Shown one piece after another: positions 11,138 to 21,074 of a stretch of DNA of 64,000 nucleotides. Below the pieces are notes generated by a model. The model was not told the DNA's origin, did no database searches, and saw only the letters and a program-made list of their open reading frames with translations. The position numbers and the translations under genes were made by a program. The number at the start of each line of letters is the position of its first letter. Position 1 is the first letter of the stretch. This DNA comes from Craspedostauros australis (taxonomy: Eukaryota > Bacillariophyta > Bacillariophyceae > Mastogloiales > Achnanthaceae), in contig JAMXDE010000069.1 in assembly GCA_026770025.1 (NCBI GenBank), forward strand, positions 146,161-210,160, in the 5' to 3' direction.

Positions 11138-14100
11138 TCAAATGGTATCGATTAGATGCAGTTTGGAATCCCTCGCACCAAACACGATCTTGTGGCATAC
11201 CTCGGCTTCCACCGGGTTGGACCAGTTCTCGGCAGAGAATGCCCGATCCGAACGTAGGATCGTTCCGTCGACACTCGAAACGAACACCAGGTGCCCGCCT
11301 GTCGTGGCGACGAATACCTTGCCGTTTCTCAGCGACAGTGGCTTCGTGTAGATGGTGCTGTGGCACGATACCGCCCACGAAATCGAACCATCTGGTTGAA
11401 CGCAATGCAACGTGCCATCGTAGGAACCGACCAACACAGCAAGGCCATCGGCATGGCGTTCAGGTGCCGAGAGGGCGCAATCCGAGACTTTTGTCGTCAT
11501 GATACACTCGCCGGTTTGGATGTCGATCCTATGCAGGCTGCCCCATGAATCCGCAGCAATCATGATGCTGTTGTCCATCCCCAACATGTCGTTGTAGATG
11601 GGACCGACGGTGTATTGAAGGATTTCGGAGATCCGCAATTGTCCTTGGTTGTCCTCACAGCCGTCGGCGCTGTTGTCATCACGATTTTTCACAATCATGA
11701 GGCCACCGTCGTAGTCCGATACACCAAGGACGAGAACTTCAGCACCATTTCGCTGCCGTGCCAGAGGTGAGCATGATACGGGATGAGGGAGTTTAATGCA
11801 GCACTTGGTGTCCAAAGCGCCCGTCTCCACATCAATCTTCCTCAACTCATCGCCTGACACGACCCAGACTTCCTCTCCCTCTTCTCCTTGATCTCGTTCC
11901 CACAGTATCGGTGCTAGACGAATCTCTGGAATGCCATCCGACATTGTGCGTTGCCATTCGATGCGTTTCAGATCGGCTGAAAGTCGAGCAATCATTCCGC
12001 CGTTATCTGCAGTGATGGAATAACCACAGATCAAGATGGAATCACTGTTCGGAATGTGCGTCGGTCCAGCCTGCAATCGAAACTCCGGAAAGCAATGATG
12101 GGAAACCACTTTGGTGGTCGTGCAATCGATGAGGACGATCACGCCGCCTTGGCATACTGCATACACCATGCCATCACGAGTGCTGCCGTTTTCGCCCGTC
12201 GTCACAAGCGGCGTGGCATCGACGCAGGCCTGCATCTCGATCGTTGCATGCCGTTCGGATACCTTTTCACGTGGACTTGGCGTGTACCTCGCAATCGTTG
12301 CCAGTTCTTCTCGTTTTCTCCGCTTCGCCGGTTTGCTGCTGTCCATGGTTCCATTCCACATGGACCGCAAATCGGAAAGACTGTCCATGGTCAAGATAGC
12401 CATGACCGTGATGGCCGTTGTGGGAGATTTGGACCTCAGCGAATAGAGCAATGCTATGGCAGTGGCGCTGTTGCCACCGAGATCTACGAACGATTGATTC
12501 ATCGCAACGTGATCTGTTGGAATTTGCAAGATGATTGATACAATCTGCGCGAAAGATGAAGCCTCATCGATATCCCGTTGTGCGTCGCCCATCTGCTTGA
12601 GCTCTTGTCCCAACTCCGATCGAACGATCTGGCGAAGCTTGTCTCGATCAATCTTTGCGGCACCGCCGACCTTGCGTGGAATCGTGGAATGCCACACGAC
12701 ACGTCGTGGGATCCAGTTCCATGGTAGATTGTGTTGGCGTTGCATATTCTGACGCGAAAAGTCTTGAACGATGGAACGATCGCAACAGACAACGTACACC
12801 TCCTCATCGACAAGAACCGCGGCAGCCTCCACGGTCGCAGCCGTGGTGTGCTCCAAAAATGCCGCAAGAACTTGCTGCGGCGATGTCCAAACGCCGTTGC
12901 GCTTGATGACCTCATCGGTACGTCCTGTGATGTAGTACATCCCGTTGTGACAAAAGCCAACATCACCCGTGCGAAACTCCGACATTGCTTGTACCGTGCC
13001 ATCCATTCCAACGTACCCGTTGCACAAAGTCCCAGATACGATGACAAGCTCATCCGTCGCATCATCGATGCGCAATCGATTGCCAGCGATAGGCTTGCCC
13101 ACCGAGATGGTTTGGCGCATCATGGCTGTCGCTGCTGTCAACACCGCCGCACAACAATCGCCCGTGGACTCTGTCTGTCCGTAGAGGTTGATCAATTCGA
13201 CAGTGGTGTCGCTGTTATAGTGTTGGAATCGTTGCCACACCTGCCGCGCACAGATCTCACCCGATATCAAGATGCGTTGCAAGGCATGCTGCGTGCCGGT
13301 CGTCATGAATTGCGACAACTGGCTCGGCAGCATGAGGATTTGGGTGCACTGCGTTTGGCGAATGATGTTGGCGATGTCGCCACCACCACCACCACCGTTG
13401 GAAGGAGGACTGGCCACGAGCAGAGATTCGGGTTGCAGGATCGCGTTCCATAGTTCGGTGATGCCATCAACGAAGGTGAGTTTGCTTCGTCGTGCGATTC
13501 TGGAGGATTGTGAGAATGTAGTTTGGAACCATGCGAGGCGTCGGATTGTGAATCGGTGCGACCCAACGACAGCCTTCGACGTGCTGGTCGTGCCAGATGT
13601 GAAGAGGATGTAGAGATCGTCGTTGGTGCTGTCATCATTGTTGTTGTTGTTGTTGTTGTTGAGTGAAAGAGGGGGAAGATCTTGCGGTACCGCGATCTGT
13701 TCTCGCATCGCGCCGGCACTGTCCAGATACAGGATGGAGTGCACATTGGCTTGCTGAAAGATGGACAGGATGGGATCTTGATCATCCTTGCAGACCGTGA
13801 TGGCGATGATGTTGCATGGCAGTGCATTGCCGTCGGATGCATGATCGCCGTACTTGCGCAACAAATCCACGACGGGGTTCAACCGCCCCATGCTGTGCTG
13901 TTCCATGCACGAGGCGGGCACGAAGGGAATCTGTATCCTCATGCAGGCCAGGGTGGCCACAACTTCGGCAGCCGGCCATCCTTGACAGTCGACCAGCACG
14001 CAGCTCGGACGATACCGAAAGTGCATCTGGCGCGCCAGGGCTTTGGAATGTTCTTGCAGTTCGAAGTAGCAGTACGATCGCTGATGGTCGTCATTGGCGC

Positions 14101-14287
14101 TGGCATTGCCGCTATTGTGATCGCCACCAACGATTTCGATCGCATTCAAGTCGCCGATGGAGAAGCAGAGACGATCGAACTGCGTCACGATGGAATCAAG
14201 TTCATTGCCATCTTCGTCATTGCCGCTGCTGTTGCCCTTTCCGCCGCTATCGTCGGCATTGCTGTTATCGCTCATGTTGGACGACAC
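11138..14287 (-). CDS. AASDH: AASDH-type adenylation-carrier-beta-propeller enzyme (ACSF4 / U26 family)
   Basis: A single exon encodes 1,049 residues in three parts. Residues about 30-560 are an adenylate-forming domain: LYILFTSGTT (225-234), YGQTE (369-373), FRTGD (438-442), GRTDEVIKRNG (455-465) and the C-terminal catalytic Lys in AAKIDRDK. Residues about 575-645 are a carrier domain with DLGGNS (602-607), whose Ser607 would carry phosphopantetheine. Residues about 690-1049 contain repeated beta-blades of the PQQ/pyrrolo-quinoline-like propeller type (GGVIVLIDC, GSLHRIDI, GTLHCVQP, GGHLVFVS). This order is that of animal AASDH, the beta-alanine-activating enzyme, so activation of a small amino acid and its loading on the carrier is inferred. 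No condensation or reductase domain follows. The long Asn and Gly runs in the A domain are simple-repeat insertions. Confidence 0.85.
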   Translation of the reverse strand: MSSNMSDNSNADDSGGKGNSSGNDEDGNELDSIVTQFDRLCFSIGDLNAIEIVGGDHNSGNASANDDHQRSYCYFELQEHSKALARQMHFRYRPSCVLVDCQGWPAAEVVATLACMRIQIPFVPASCMEQHSMGRLNPVVDLLRKYGDHASDGNALPCNIIAITVCKDDQDPILSIFQQANVHSILYLDSAGAMREQIAVPQDLPPLSLNNNNNNNNDDSTNDDLYILFTSGTTSTSKAVVGSHRFTIRRLAWFQTTFSQSSRIARRSKLTFVDGITELWNAILQPESLLVASPPSNGGGGGGDIANIIRQTQCTQILMLPSQLSQFMTTGTQHALQRILISGEICARQVWQRFQHYNSDTTVELINLYGQTESTGDCCAAVLTAATAMMRQTISVGKPIAGNRLRIDDATDELVIVSGTLCNGYVGMDGTVQAMSEFRTGDVGFCHNGMYYITGRTDEVIKRNGVWTSPQQVLAAFLEHTTAATVEAAAVLVDEEVYVVCCDRSIVQDFSRQNMQRQHNLPWNWIPRRVVWHSTIPRKVGGAAKIDRDKLRQIVRSELGQELKQMGDAQRDIDEASSFAQIVSIILQIPTDHVAMNQSFVDLGGNSATAIALLYSLRSKSPTTAITVMAILTMDSLSDLRSMWNGTMDSSKPAKRRKREELATIARYTPSPREKVSERHATIEMQACVDATPLVTTGENGSTRDGMVYAVCQGGVIVLIDCTTTKVVSHHCFPEFRLQAGPTHIPNSDSILICGYSITADNGGMIARLSADLKRIEWQRTMSDGIPEIRLAPILWERDQGEEGEEVWVVSGDELRKIDVETGALDTKCCIKLPHPVSCSPLARQRNGAEVLVLGVSDYDGGLMIVKNRDDNSADGCEDNQGQLRISEILQYTVGPIYNDMLGMDNSIMIAADSWGSLHRIDIQTGECIMTTKVSDCALSAPERHADGLAVLVGSYDGTLHCVQPDGSISWAVSCHSTIYTKPLSLRNGKVFVATTGGHLVFVSSVDGTILRSDRAFSAENWSNPVEAEVCHKIVFGARDSKLHLIDTI

Positions 14288-14867
14288 GAGAATGTTCCAT
14301 CAATGCCGGATCCATCTCGGCATCTCTCTCCTTGCGTGTGGACTCCTTGTTGATCCTGGCTGTTTGATGGGTCTGTCTTGGCATGGACAGATGGAAGGGT
14401 GGATCCAGAACGGTTGGACGAATCAAGGAAGGTATCTTTTGGGATGATTGACTCACTCGACTCGAATTTGGGTGGAGCGAAAACGGAAAGGAAGAACAGA
14501 AACAAGAAGCGTGAAACGTCGCGCAAAACACTGTTGTGATGCGTGTCAGTACTCACATCGCATTGCTGTGATGGATGGATGGAAGGATGGATGGATGGGT
14601 CAGTGCCAAACACATCAACCCTGACTATTCCACTGCACGACTACTCATTTTAACTCAAGCCGATTGTTGGCTGGCTGATTGACTGATTGACTGAAAGGCA
14701 AGGCGAAGAGTTCATCGGTGAAAGATACGCGATCATCGTTGACGTCATTGCTCGATTCCCATCAGACTCCCTCTCGTCTGAAGCCAACTCTACGACTACA
14801 TCATATAACAGCATCTGCCAACGGATCGTCGTACTCCACACATACGTATCATACACACACCTCCATC
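14288..14867. promoter_or_regulatory. Divergent intergenic region with GGAT microsatellite
   Basis: The AASDH-type gene and the unknown gene at 14868 are transcribed outward from here. A (GGAT)n tract lies at about 14570-14600. No convincing reading frame or defined promoter element is visible. Confidence 0.4.
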
Positions 14868-15686
14868 ATGTGCCGATCGGCTGAAGGCAAGGAGGATGGA
14901 GCGGCCGCCGATCATATCACCGGCAACAGCGACAGCGACAACACTGATGGTGGTATCGATGGATGTGACACCAACAATGCCGATGGCAGCGACCAATACC
15001 ACGACATGGGGGATGAGGACTATCCCAACGAACCGCTCGACCATCTGATGCAGCGCTACGTCAACATCACGGCCACCACGGCGTTGCACGTCCTCCCGAC
15101 TCCACCGATCGGCTGCGGCATCTTTCGCAACCTCAAACTTCTCGGCATCTTCCCCACGGCGCGTTGGCTGACCGACCCCACCATGCCCGCAGATGTCAAG
15201 GAGCTGTTCGGTGGCACGCCGTTCTTCGCGCTGGGCCGCTACAAGGTGGCCTGGATGGATCTCATGGACGGCACCCAGCGATGGCATTCGTTGACCTTCA
15301 TCATCAACGACGGCGTGCCGGGCCTTTGCACCGGATATTGGGGCGGCGTCTTCGTCAATGCCCGCTGCTGGGCGCGATGCATCACGACCGATGAAGACGA
15401 GACGACCGTGCGACAACAACCGCGTGCTTCCACCTTTGTCGATCACGCGCATTTGGAATTTGATGCAGACCGATTTGCGTCAGGCACCGCGATTCCGGGC
15501 GTGTGCAGCACGCAATTGGAGCGGTTGCTGGGATTGGCCGTCGAGTACCTGTTGTTGCGGGCGCGATGGGATCTGTTGCCGCAGCAGCTCGTCCAGTTTC
15601 TGTATCGCGACGCGCAAGGCGATCGGCGGCAGGCGCGGCGGCAGTTATCGTTGGCGTCCAAGAAGTACAAGCGGTTTGTGCGGTGA
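14868..15686 (+). CDS. Unknown protein, 272 residues
   Basis: The ATG at 14868 (CATCATGTGC) starts a frame with an acidic, Asp/Asn/Gly-rich N-terminus (residues 1-50) that looks disordered. It is followed by a compact domain with GCGIFRNLKLLGIFPTARW, a Trp-rich central part (KVAWMDLMDG, RWHSLTFIINDGVPGLC, GYWGGVFVN) and a helical, Arg-rich C-terminus (LLLRARWDLLPQQLVQFLYR). The codon use and composition are those of the neighbouring genes, and the antisense frames lack such structure, so it is probably real. No signal peptide or membrane span is seen. I do not recognise the family. Confidence 0.65.
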   Translation: MCRSAEGKEDGAAADHITGNSDSDNTDGGIDGCDTNNADGSDQYHDMGDEDYPNEPLDHLMQRYVNITATTALHVLPTPPIGCGIFRNLKLLGIFPTARWLTDPTMPADVKELFGGTPFFALGRYKVAWMDLMDGTQRWHSLTFIINDGVPGLCTGYWGGVFVNARCWARCITTDEDETTVRQQPRASTFVDHAHLEFDADRFASGTAIPGVCSTQLERLLGLAVEYLLLRARWDLLPQQLVQFLYRDAQGDRRQARRQLSLASKKYKRFVR

Positions 15687-16120
15687 CGATTCCTACTACT
15701 CCATACAATTAATTCATTCATTATGGATGGATGGATGGATGGATAGTTGGATGGATGGGTACTCTAGTGCAGTTGATGTCGTTGCAGAGGTCTATCTCTC
15801 CAGACAACATTCGCCACACTGCATCCGAGCAACAAAATGGACAAGTTCGACTCAAAGTGACTAAATTCTTGAATTCGCGCCAATTCTGCACACAAACTCG
15901 GAACAAACTCGCACATGTGCGCAATCCCATCAAAGACGTCGTCGCTGGTCACCTTCCGAGCCAATGCTTTGACCATGCACGGTTGCGATTGCCCTTCACA
16001 AGCACAGCGGCGAAGATCACCCAACAGAAGGCGTTCCTTTCCTTTCATCTCAAGTATAATAGATTATACTTGACGCAGCAAAGCAAAGCACAACGCAATT
16101 CAACGCAATTCAACGCAACC
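15687..16120. other. Intergenic region with TGGA microsatellite
   Basis: A (GGAT)n array occupies about 15723-15760. The bases just before 16121 are A/C-rich with three CAACGCAA(TT/CC) repeats, probably the leader of the acyltransferase gene. The frame of that gene is open further upstream to 15731, but the extension is basic, featureless and starts inside the microsatellite. Confidence 0.4.
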
Positions 16121-17269
16121 ATGGAGAATAAGATGGAAGCCAAGATGAATGCCGAGATCTTCTCGATCGGCATTGCCATTACCGCAATCTGGGCCATCCA
16201 ACCATGGATCATGAAGCATGGCGTCTTATCCAAACCCCGGCTCAGCATCGGCATCGTCATCCTCTTCAACGTCCTGCTGACAATGTACCTGGGCAACATG
16301 CTGCACGTCGCCATCCAAGATATGGAGGTCCGCACGCTCTACCTCCTGCTGGTGTGGTATCCCATCGCAACACAGATTCTGCGATACATGCATGCCTTTG
16401 CGGTCGGCGGTGATGTCTTCCAACGGCACTTTCAGTTGACGACCTTGCGACGCACGATCTTATTCACCTTGTCCGTTCCGACGCTGGTATTCCATTCCGA
16501 AAAGGAAGAAAACGTTGCGAAAACCAAGAACACGGCCGCAGCCAGCCTCCGCGACGACCTGCGATCCTGCCTCACCGACTTGGCCCAAATGTTCCTCATC
16601 TGCGGCATCGTCGTGAAGTTCCGACTGGACGTGACGTTGCCCCAGCCTGTCCGACGCCTGATCCGCATCTACATAATGGGACTGTCGGTCGCCAGCCTCA
16701 AGCTCTTCTTGGAATTGCCCATCAAGCTTGCGTTGCTGCGTGCCACCGACATTGCCCGCATCATACCGCTGTACGATCAACCACAGCTGGCCGCATCGCC
16801 GCGCAATCTATGGCACCGTTGGTCGGTATCGATCGGGTATCATCTCAAACATGGATTTTATCGCGGTGCGCAGCAAGGACACGCGGCACGGTGGGTGGCG
16901 ACGGCCGTGCCCTTCATCGTCAACGGCGTGCTGCATGCGACGTGGTGGGCCTACGTGATTATCGGCACGATGGATGATCGCTACATTTACTTGCTGTTCC
17001 TTTTTCCAATGACAGCGATCGGGGTCGAAGATATTGTGGTCAAGAAGGCAGGCGCGTGGTTCACATCATCGCAGCGTGATGGCATGGCGAAGGCGAAGAC
17101 AAACGCAACGCAAGAGCTGGCACTGTGGCAACGCACTGTCAACTTGATCGTGCTTTGGGTGGGACTGTATTGCATCGTCGGCATGATGTCCTCGGTGCAT
17201 GGGGTGCCCACCGAGCTGGGAGAGGTTTGTCGCAAGGATTTGAGATTCCTCAAGCTCGATCTGGATTGA
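16121..17269 (+). CDS. Wax-synthase-like membrane-bound O-acyltransferase
   Basis: Start at ACCATGG (16121) gives 382 residues with about seven to eight hydrophobic spans (11-29, 40-60, 72-90, 112-124, 155-166, 182-205, 262-282, 290-305, 345-365). The segment SPRNLWHRWSVSIGYHL (226-242) followed by FIVNGVLHATWWA (265-277) matches the signature of plant-type wax synthases (MBOAT superfamily). There a Trp/Arg-rich loop precedes the active-site His (His272 here) in a membrane helix. The reaction inferred is transfer of an acyl group from acyl-CoA to a fatty alcohol, diacylglycerol or sterol at the ER. The substrate cannot be told from the sequence. The gene ends tail-to-tail with the glycosyltransferase, 194 bp apart. 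Confidence 0.75.
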   Translation: MENKMEAKMNAEIFSIGIAITAIWAIQPWIMKHGVLSKPRLSIGIVILFNVLLTMYLGNMLHVAIQDMEVRTLYLLLVWYPIATQILRYMHAFAVGGDVFQRHFQLTTLRRTILFTLSVPTLVFHSEKEENVAKTKNTAAASLRDDLRSCLTDLAQMFLICGIVVKFRLDVTLPQPVRRLIRIYIMGLSVASLKLFLELPIKLALLRATDIARIIPLYDQPQLAASPRNLWHRWSVSIGYHLKHGFYRGAQQGHAARWVATAVPFIVNGVLHATWWAYVIIGTMDDRYIYLLFLFPMTAIGVEDIVVKKAGAWFTSSQRDGMAKAKTNATQELALWQRTVNLIVLWVGLYCIVGMMSSVHGVPTELGEVCRKDLRFLKLDLD

Positions 17270-17463
17270 TGACCGTTTACCCCACCCAAACACCATACTC
17301 GCATCATCATGATGCAACTGCATAGAGAAGAGAACACCATGCGTTCGCGAGATCATACAATACTATTGTAGAATAATAGTCTATGTGCCGCAAATAGCTC
17401 CGCGTCGTCTTTCCCATCCCATCTCAAGCATCCGATACAAACGCTGTAGCCAGTAGCCCTGTT

Positions 17464-19908
17464 CTATAATCTCTTTACTAGCCCTTTTCTCTGTGTCGTC
17501 GGCGTCGACAAGCTCACCTTGATGAATCCAGTAGCCCGCGACACTTTCGTTGCTGCCCGCGGCTCGTACCCCAATCCCATAACCTTGGCGATGAAGCGGA
17601 ACCGCACGCGCGGTTCAAACGTCCGCGGCACGAACTCGACCAACGTGCCGTGATCCGGCAGGAACATGGTATGGATGTTGCCGGCGCCATGCACGGCGAA
17701 CAGGATATCCGTCTGCGCGATCTGACGTATCTGATCGGCGACGGACATGGTCTCGAAGCACACGATATCGACGGTGTGATCGGGCACGAGCGATCGGATG
17801 TACTCGATGTCGGCGGTTTCATTCACGAGCGTGCGATCCGTCATGCCGTTGCTGCGGGGATGGGCCATGTAATCGCGTCGAATCAGGAACGTGGCGCGCT
17901 TGTTGTACGTGTTGGAACGCTTGATGTTCAATTTGTCGAGGACGAAGTCGCGGAACTGGTGCAGGTACGATTCGCCTTCGCACGACGTGGCCCACGAGAT
18001 TGCCTTGACGCCTTCGTCGCCCAAGGCCGAAGCGGTGTTGACGACGATGGCGTTGGACAGGACCTCGTTGTCAGGGAGCTGCTTGAGGTAGGTGACGTCG
18101 TCAAAGATGGCCTCCCACATTTCATCGATGCTGGATCGCGCGTGACCGTCCAGAAAGACGATGCGATGTTGGTCGACCTGAAATTTTTGCATGACGACGA
18201 AGGTGTTGTATATCTTGGATATGCCCATGCAGGGATTGGCATAATCCCCGCGATCGACGAAGAGATGGGTGCGGGTGGGATGCAGATGCAGTCCCGCATC
18301 CTCCAACGCTTCGCTGTTGCCAGTGTCAAGCTCGGCCAGCGGCTCATCGACCTCGGCGGCCTCCGTGAATGTCTTGATGGCACCAGCCAACCTCTTCTGC
18401 TCCATGAATCCTCCGGGAATCGGCTGTTGCAACAGAACGGCGCCTTCACTGAACCCCAGCGTCTCCTCCTCATTCAGACGCCCCGCGACCTCGTTCACAT
18501 CCTCACCACCTTTCGAACCCCGCACGTAATCGGGACGAACCCGGATGGTGCCGAGCTGGCACGATCTCCATCCGATGGATGCGTGCGCGATGCAACGGCC
18601 GTGATTCTCCAGAATGAAGCCCACGCTGTCCGATCCAAAGAGCTGGCTGCAGGTGAGACGCCGCCGCCTGCTTTTGGGTTGGGGACCAGCAACGATTTGC
18701 GGTGCCAAAGCGGCAGCCTCGGACCTGTCCTTGCCAGGCTTGGCGATGATGTGCGTGACCGCGAGATGCGCGACGTGGTAGTGTTCGGCTTGCAGGACTT
18801 GGTATTGCAAGGTGGACAAACCGCTGGTGACGTCGTCATTGTTTGGTTTGTTCGGCACATTCGATGGCAGGGTCGGTTTGGATTCTGCGGAAGATTGCGT
18901 CGCATGAAAGGCATGGCCCACGAAGGCTTGATGAAAACGCTTCGTCGTGCGCAATACCCGCTGCGCCATGTTGTCGGCCTGCTGCGATCCATCCTGCAGG
19001 GTGTTGGAAAATCCATTGACATTGACAAACGTAGCGATGGGAAAGAGGATGGGACCATCGGCGACATCGAGAGACGAGGAAAACATGACCGCGTCCGTCG
19101 ATTGCTCACTCTGCGTGACGATCCATGCCTTGTCGTCTTCCAGCAACTGCGTGGGTCTGTCACGGAAGAAGTAGCCAAACAACGCCGATGCCTTCGACGG
19201 AAGATGGTGCACGTCATGCAGGATGATGTAATCCAGATCGCACAGCCTTCGTTTCTGCACGCCGTAATCGTAGCCGATGTTCATGAGCAGACCCTTGTTG
19301 AAGGGCAGATCCGTCTCGGCGGATTGTTCCACCACGATGACTTGGGCGATCTTGACCAGCGCCGCTGGGAGCAGGGCCGTCATGGATTGCAGCCAACGCT
19401 CCAGCAGCTGTCTCTCATTGCCACCTTCCGCCGGCGACGCCGCCCGTATCGCAACGATGATGACAGGTCGGTAGGCGTACTGCATCGCAACGCCGACATT
19501 GACCATGTTGCAGCGCGGTGTTTCCCACCCCGCTCCTGTGTACACCTCCGTGTCGACCTCTGCGGGCGTTGCATCCACCGATTCATCGTCGGAACGTCCT
19601 TCATCTCCCATCGGCGCGTACTGCGTCGCTGCATCCACAATGACCGTTGGCAGTCTCGAAATTGGTGCCTTCTTTCGCATTCGGAACAGTGCTGCGTGGG
19701 GTTGCTGCGCGCTGTGCGGACCAGCGCTTGGCTTGCTCTTGGCTTTGGCCTGCTGTTGGGCAGTGCCACCATCCTTCGTCGTCGTCGTCGTCGTTGTCGC
19801 TTTCTGGTCCATGGTCTCCAGCTTGAACACGAGAATCGCCGTGACGATCAGCTGAAAGAAGGCAGCGACCAGCAGCACCTGCATCGTTCGTGACATGCCC
19901 TTGTTCAT
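17464..19908 (-). CDS. Golgi-type double glycosyltransferase: GT7-like plus GT61-like domains
   Basis: A single exon encodes 814 residues. A signal anchor at about 9-28 predicts a type II Golgi protein, followed by a Thr/Lys-rich stem. Residues about 145-330 resemble the beta-1,4-galactosyltransferase (GT7) fold: PFNKGLLMNIGYDYG (202-216) corresponds to FNRAxLLNVGF, and DYIILHDVHHLP (226-237) to the metal-binding DVDLLP loop. His replaces the second Asp. Residues about 555-780 resemble GT61 (DUF563): a Tyr/Asn-containing entry (YANPCMGISKIYN), then DILFAVHGAGNIHTMF (HGAG at 740-743) and VEFVPR. The protein could add two successive sugars to a glycan, but acceptor and donors are unknown. A 747-codon antisense frame covers most of it and is taken as a shadow. 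Confidence 0.75.
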   Translation of the reverse strand: MNKGMSRTMQVLLVAAFFQLIVTAILVFKLETMDQKATTTTTTTKDGGTAQQQAKAKSKPSAGPHSAQQPHAALFRMRKKAPISRLPTVIVDAATQYAPMGDEGRSDDESVDATPAEVDTEVYTGAGWETPRCNMVNVGVAMQYAYRPVIIVAIRAASPAEGGNERQLLERWLQSMTALLPAALVKIAQVIVVEQSAETDLPFNKGLLMNIGYDYGVQKRRLCDLDYIILHDVHHLPSKASALFGYFFRDRPTQLLEDDKAWIVTQSEQSTDAVMFSSSLDVADGPILFPIATFVNVNGFSNTLQDGSQQADNMAQRVLRTTKRFHQAFVGHAFHATQSSAESKPTLPSNVPNKPNNDDVTSGLSTLQYQVLQAEHYHVAHLAVTHIIAKPGKDRSEAAALAPQIVAGPQPKSRRRRLTCSQLFGSDSVGFILENHGRCIAHASIGWRSCQLGTIRVRPDYVRGSKGGEDVNEVAGRLNEEETLGFSEGAVLLQQPIPGGFMEQKRLAGAIKTFTEAAEVDEPLAELDTGNSEALEDAGLHLHPTRTHLFVDRGDYANPCMGISKIYNTFVVMQKFQVDQHRIVFLDGHARSSIDEMWEAIFDDVTYLKQLPDNEVLSNAIVVNTASALGDEGVKAISWATSCEGESYLHQFRDFVLDKLNIKRSNTYNKRATFLIRRDYMAHPRSNGMTDRTLVNETADIEYIRSLVPDHTVDIVCFETMSVADQIRQIAQTDILFAVHGAGNIHTMFLPDHGTLVEFVPRTFEPRVRFRFIAKVMGLGYEPRAATKVSRATGFIKVSLSTPTTQRKGLVKRL

Positions 19909-20468
19909 TGCGTTGCTCCTTTGTTTCTGTGTTTCTTTGCTTGTTTGATATGGATGGATGACAATGGATGGAAATAGATAGATGAAAATGGATGGACGAG
20001 TATGGTATGGTATTACTCAAGAGCATGGAAAGCACTCTCCAACTTATGATCTTCGGAGAGAGAGGCATCACAAGACCACCAAACGTCGCTCGGCGAAGGC
20101 GAATCAGCGCGTTTTCTGGGTTGTTCCCAGCTTATTTGAACATCACTTTTTCGATCTGTCCGTATGTCACCATGTGTCGCGAGAGATGTCCGAAACGTGC
20201 GTCGAACAAACCATGATGAAAGCAGGCGAGACGGTGTGAAAGATAAACCTACAATAGCTACGGTAGACGTTACGGTTGAATAGATTATATAATATTGTAT
20301 CATACGCGCTTCCATATTGTAGATTACAAACGATTAGTCTCCGTTTTATTCCAACGCTGGACGGTCATGGGTCGGCGTCATCTTGGCATGGCACGAGTAC
20401 GATCTACCTGTGCGTCCCTGTCTGTGCTCATCCTCCAAGGGAAAGCCATTGCGACGGTTCTGGCCACG
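19909..20468. other. Intergenic region, no gene seen
   Basis: The stretch contains a GGATGG/GAAATGGATGG-rich leader next to the glycosyltransferase start and an A+T-rich block at 20279-20303 (TAGATTATATAATATTG). Short frames here have no recognisable content. Confidence 0.4.
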
Positions 20469-21074
20469 CTACACGGCTTTCTCGTTTGCATCGCACCGAC
20501 GTATCAAAGCCATCCCTTCCTCCAATTCCTGATTCAGCACCTCGTTGACAGCACGCAGCATGTCATTCGGATCCTTGGGACGACACAAGACGGAGTTCAT
20601 TGGATACTTCGCGTCCAGATGGATGATGATGCCGCACGTGTGCTTGTCTGCCGATGTGATGTTTTGCATCATCGCCGTGCCCCACAGCCCATCGATCTCG
20701 ATGGTGCGATCCGAGCAGATACGATAGCACCGTACGTGGATCAGCAGATTCATGAAGATGGAAGAGATCATTACAACCATGATGAACAAACAGATGTCTT
20801 CTTCGCGATACAATGTTTGCAGCCGCTCGTGTCGTTCTTCCTTGCTGAGACCGAAGCGATCCAATTGGCTGTTCGCCAGCGCGATGCGATCGCGCATCAT
20901 GAAATCGAAGATGCCGTACGCCAAGAGGATCAAGATGATGACATTGCGAAACTTGGCTTTTGACTCGTAAATGAGTCGTCGCGATTGTGGTTGTGGTTGC
21001 GGACGCAGTGCTCTTGTGAGAGGCGATGTTTCAGTTGCGGCTGTGTCTTTCTGTCTTGCTTGCTTTCTTGCATA
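20469..21074 (-). CDS. Small two-span membrane protein with a PH-like C-terminal domain, 5' end unresolved
   Basis: The minus-strand frame is open from 21074 to a stop at 20469-20471, but no ATG lies in it, so a first exon further right or an unrecognised splice site is needed. The reading contains a Pro/Gln-rich start, ESKAKFRNVIILILLAYGIF (first span), DRIALANSQLDRFGLSKEER (charged loop) and DICLFIMVVMISSIFMNLLI (second span). A beta-rich tail follows (RTIEIDGLWGTAMMQNI, CGIIIHLDA), resembling bacterial-type PH domains in membrane proteins. The plus-strand frame over the same bases (20295-20963) has shadow-like composition. Function unknown. Confidence 0.5.
   Translation of the reverse strand, partial: YARKQARQKDTAATETSPLTRALRPQPQPQSRRLIYESKAKFRNVIILILLAYGIFDFMMRDRIALANSQLDRFGLSKEERHERLQTLYREEDICLFIMVVMISSIFMNLLIHVRCYRICSDRTIEIDGLWGTAMMQNITSADKHTCGIIIHLDAKYPMNSVLCRPKDPNDMLRAVNEVLNQELEEGMALIRRCDANEKAV

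Noticed and set aside
17650-19893. 747-codon open frame on the plus strand
   Set aside because: Exactly antisense to the glycosyltransferase, with Arg/Val/Asp-rich shadow composition and no domain; the minus-strand reading has clear motifs.
20295-20963. 222-codon plus-strand frame
   Set aside because: Antisense to the two-span membrane protein; its composition is that of a complement of hydrophobic codons.
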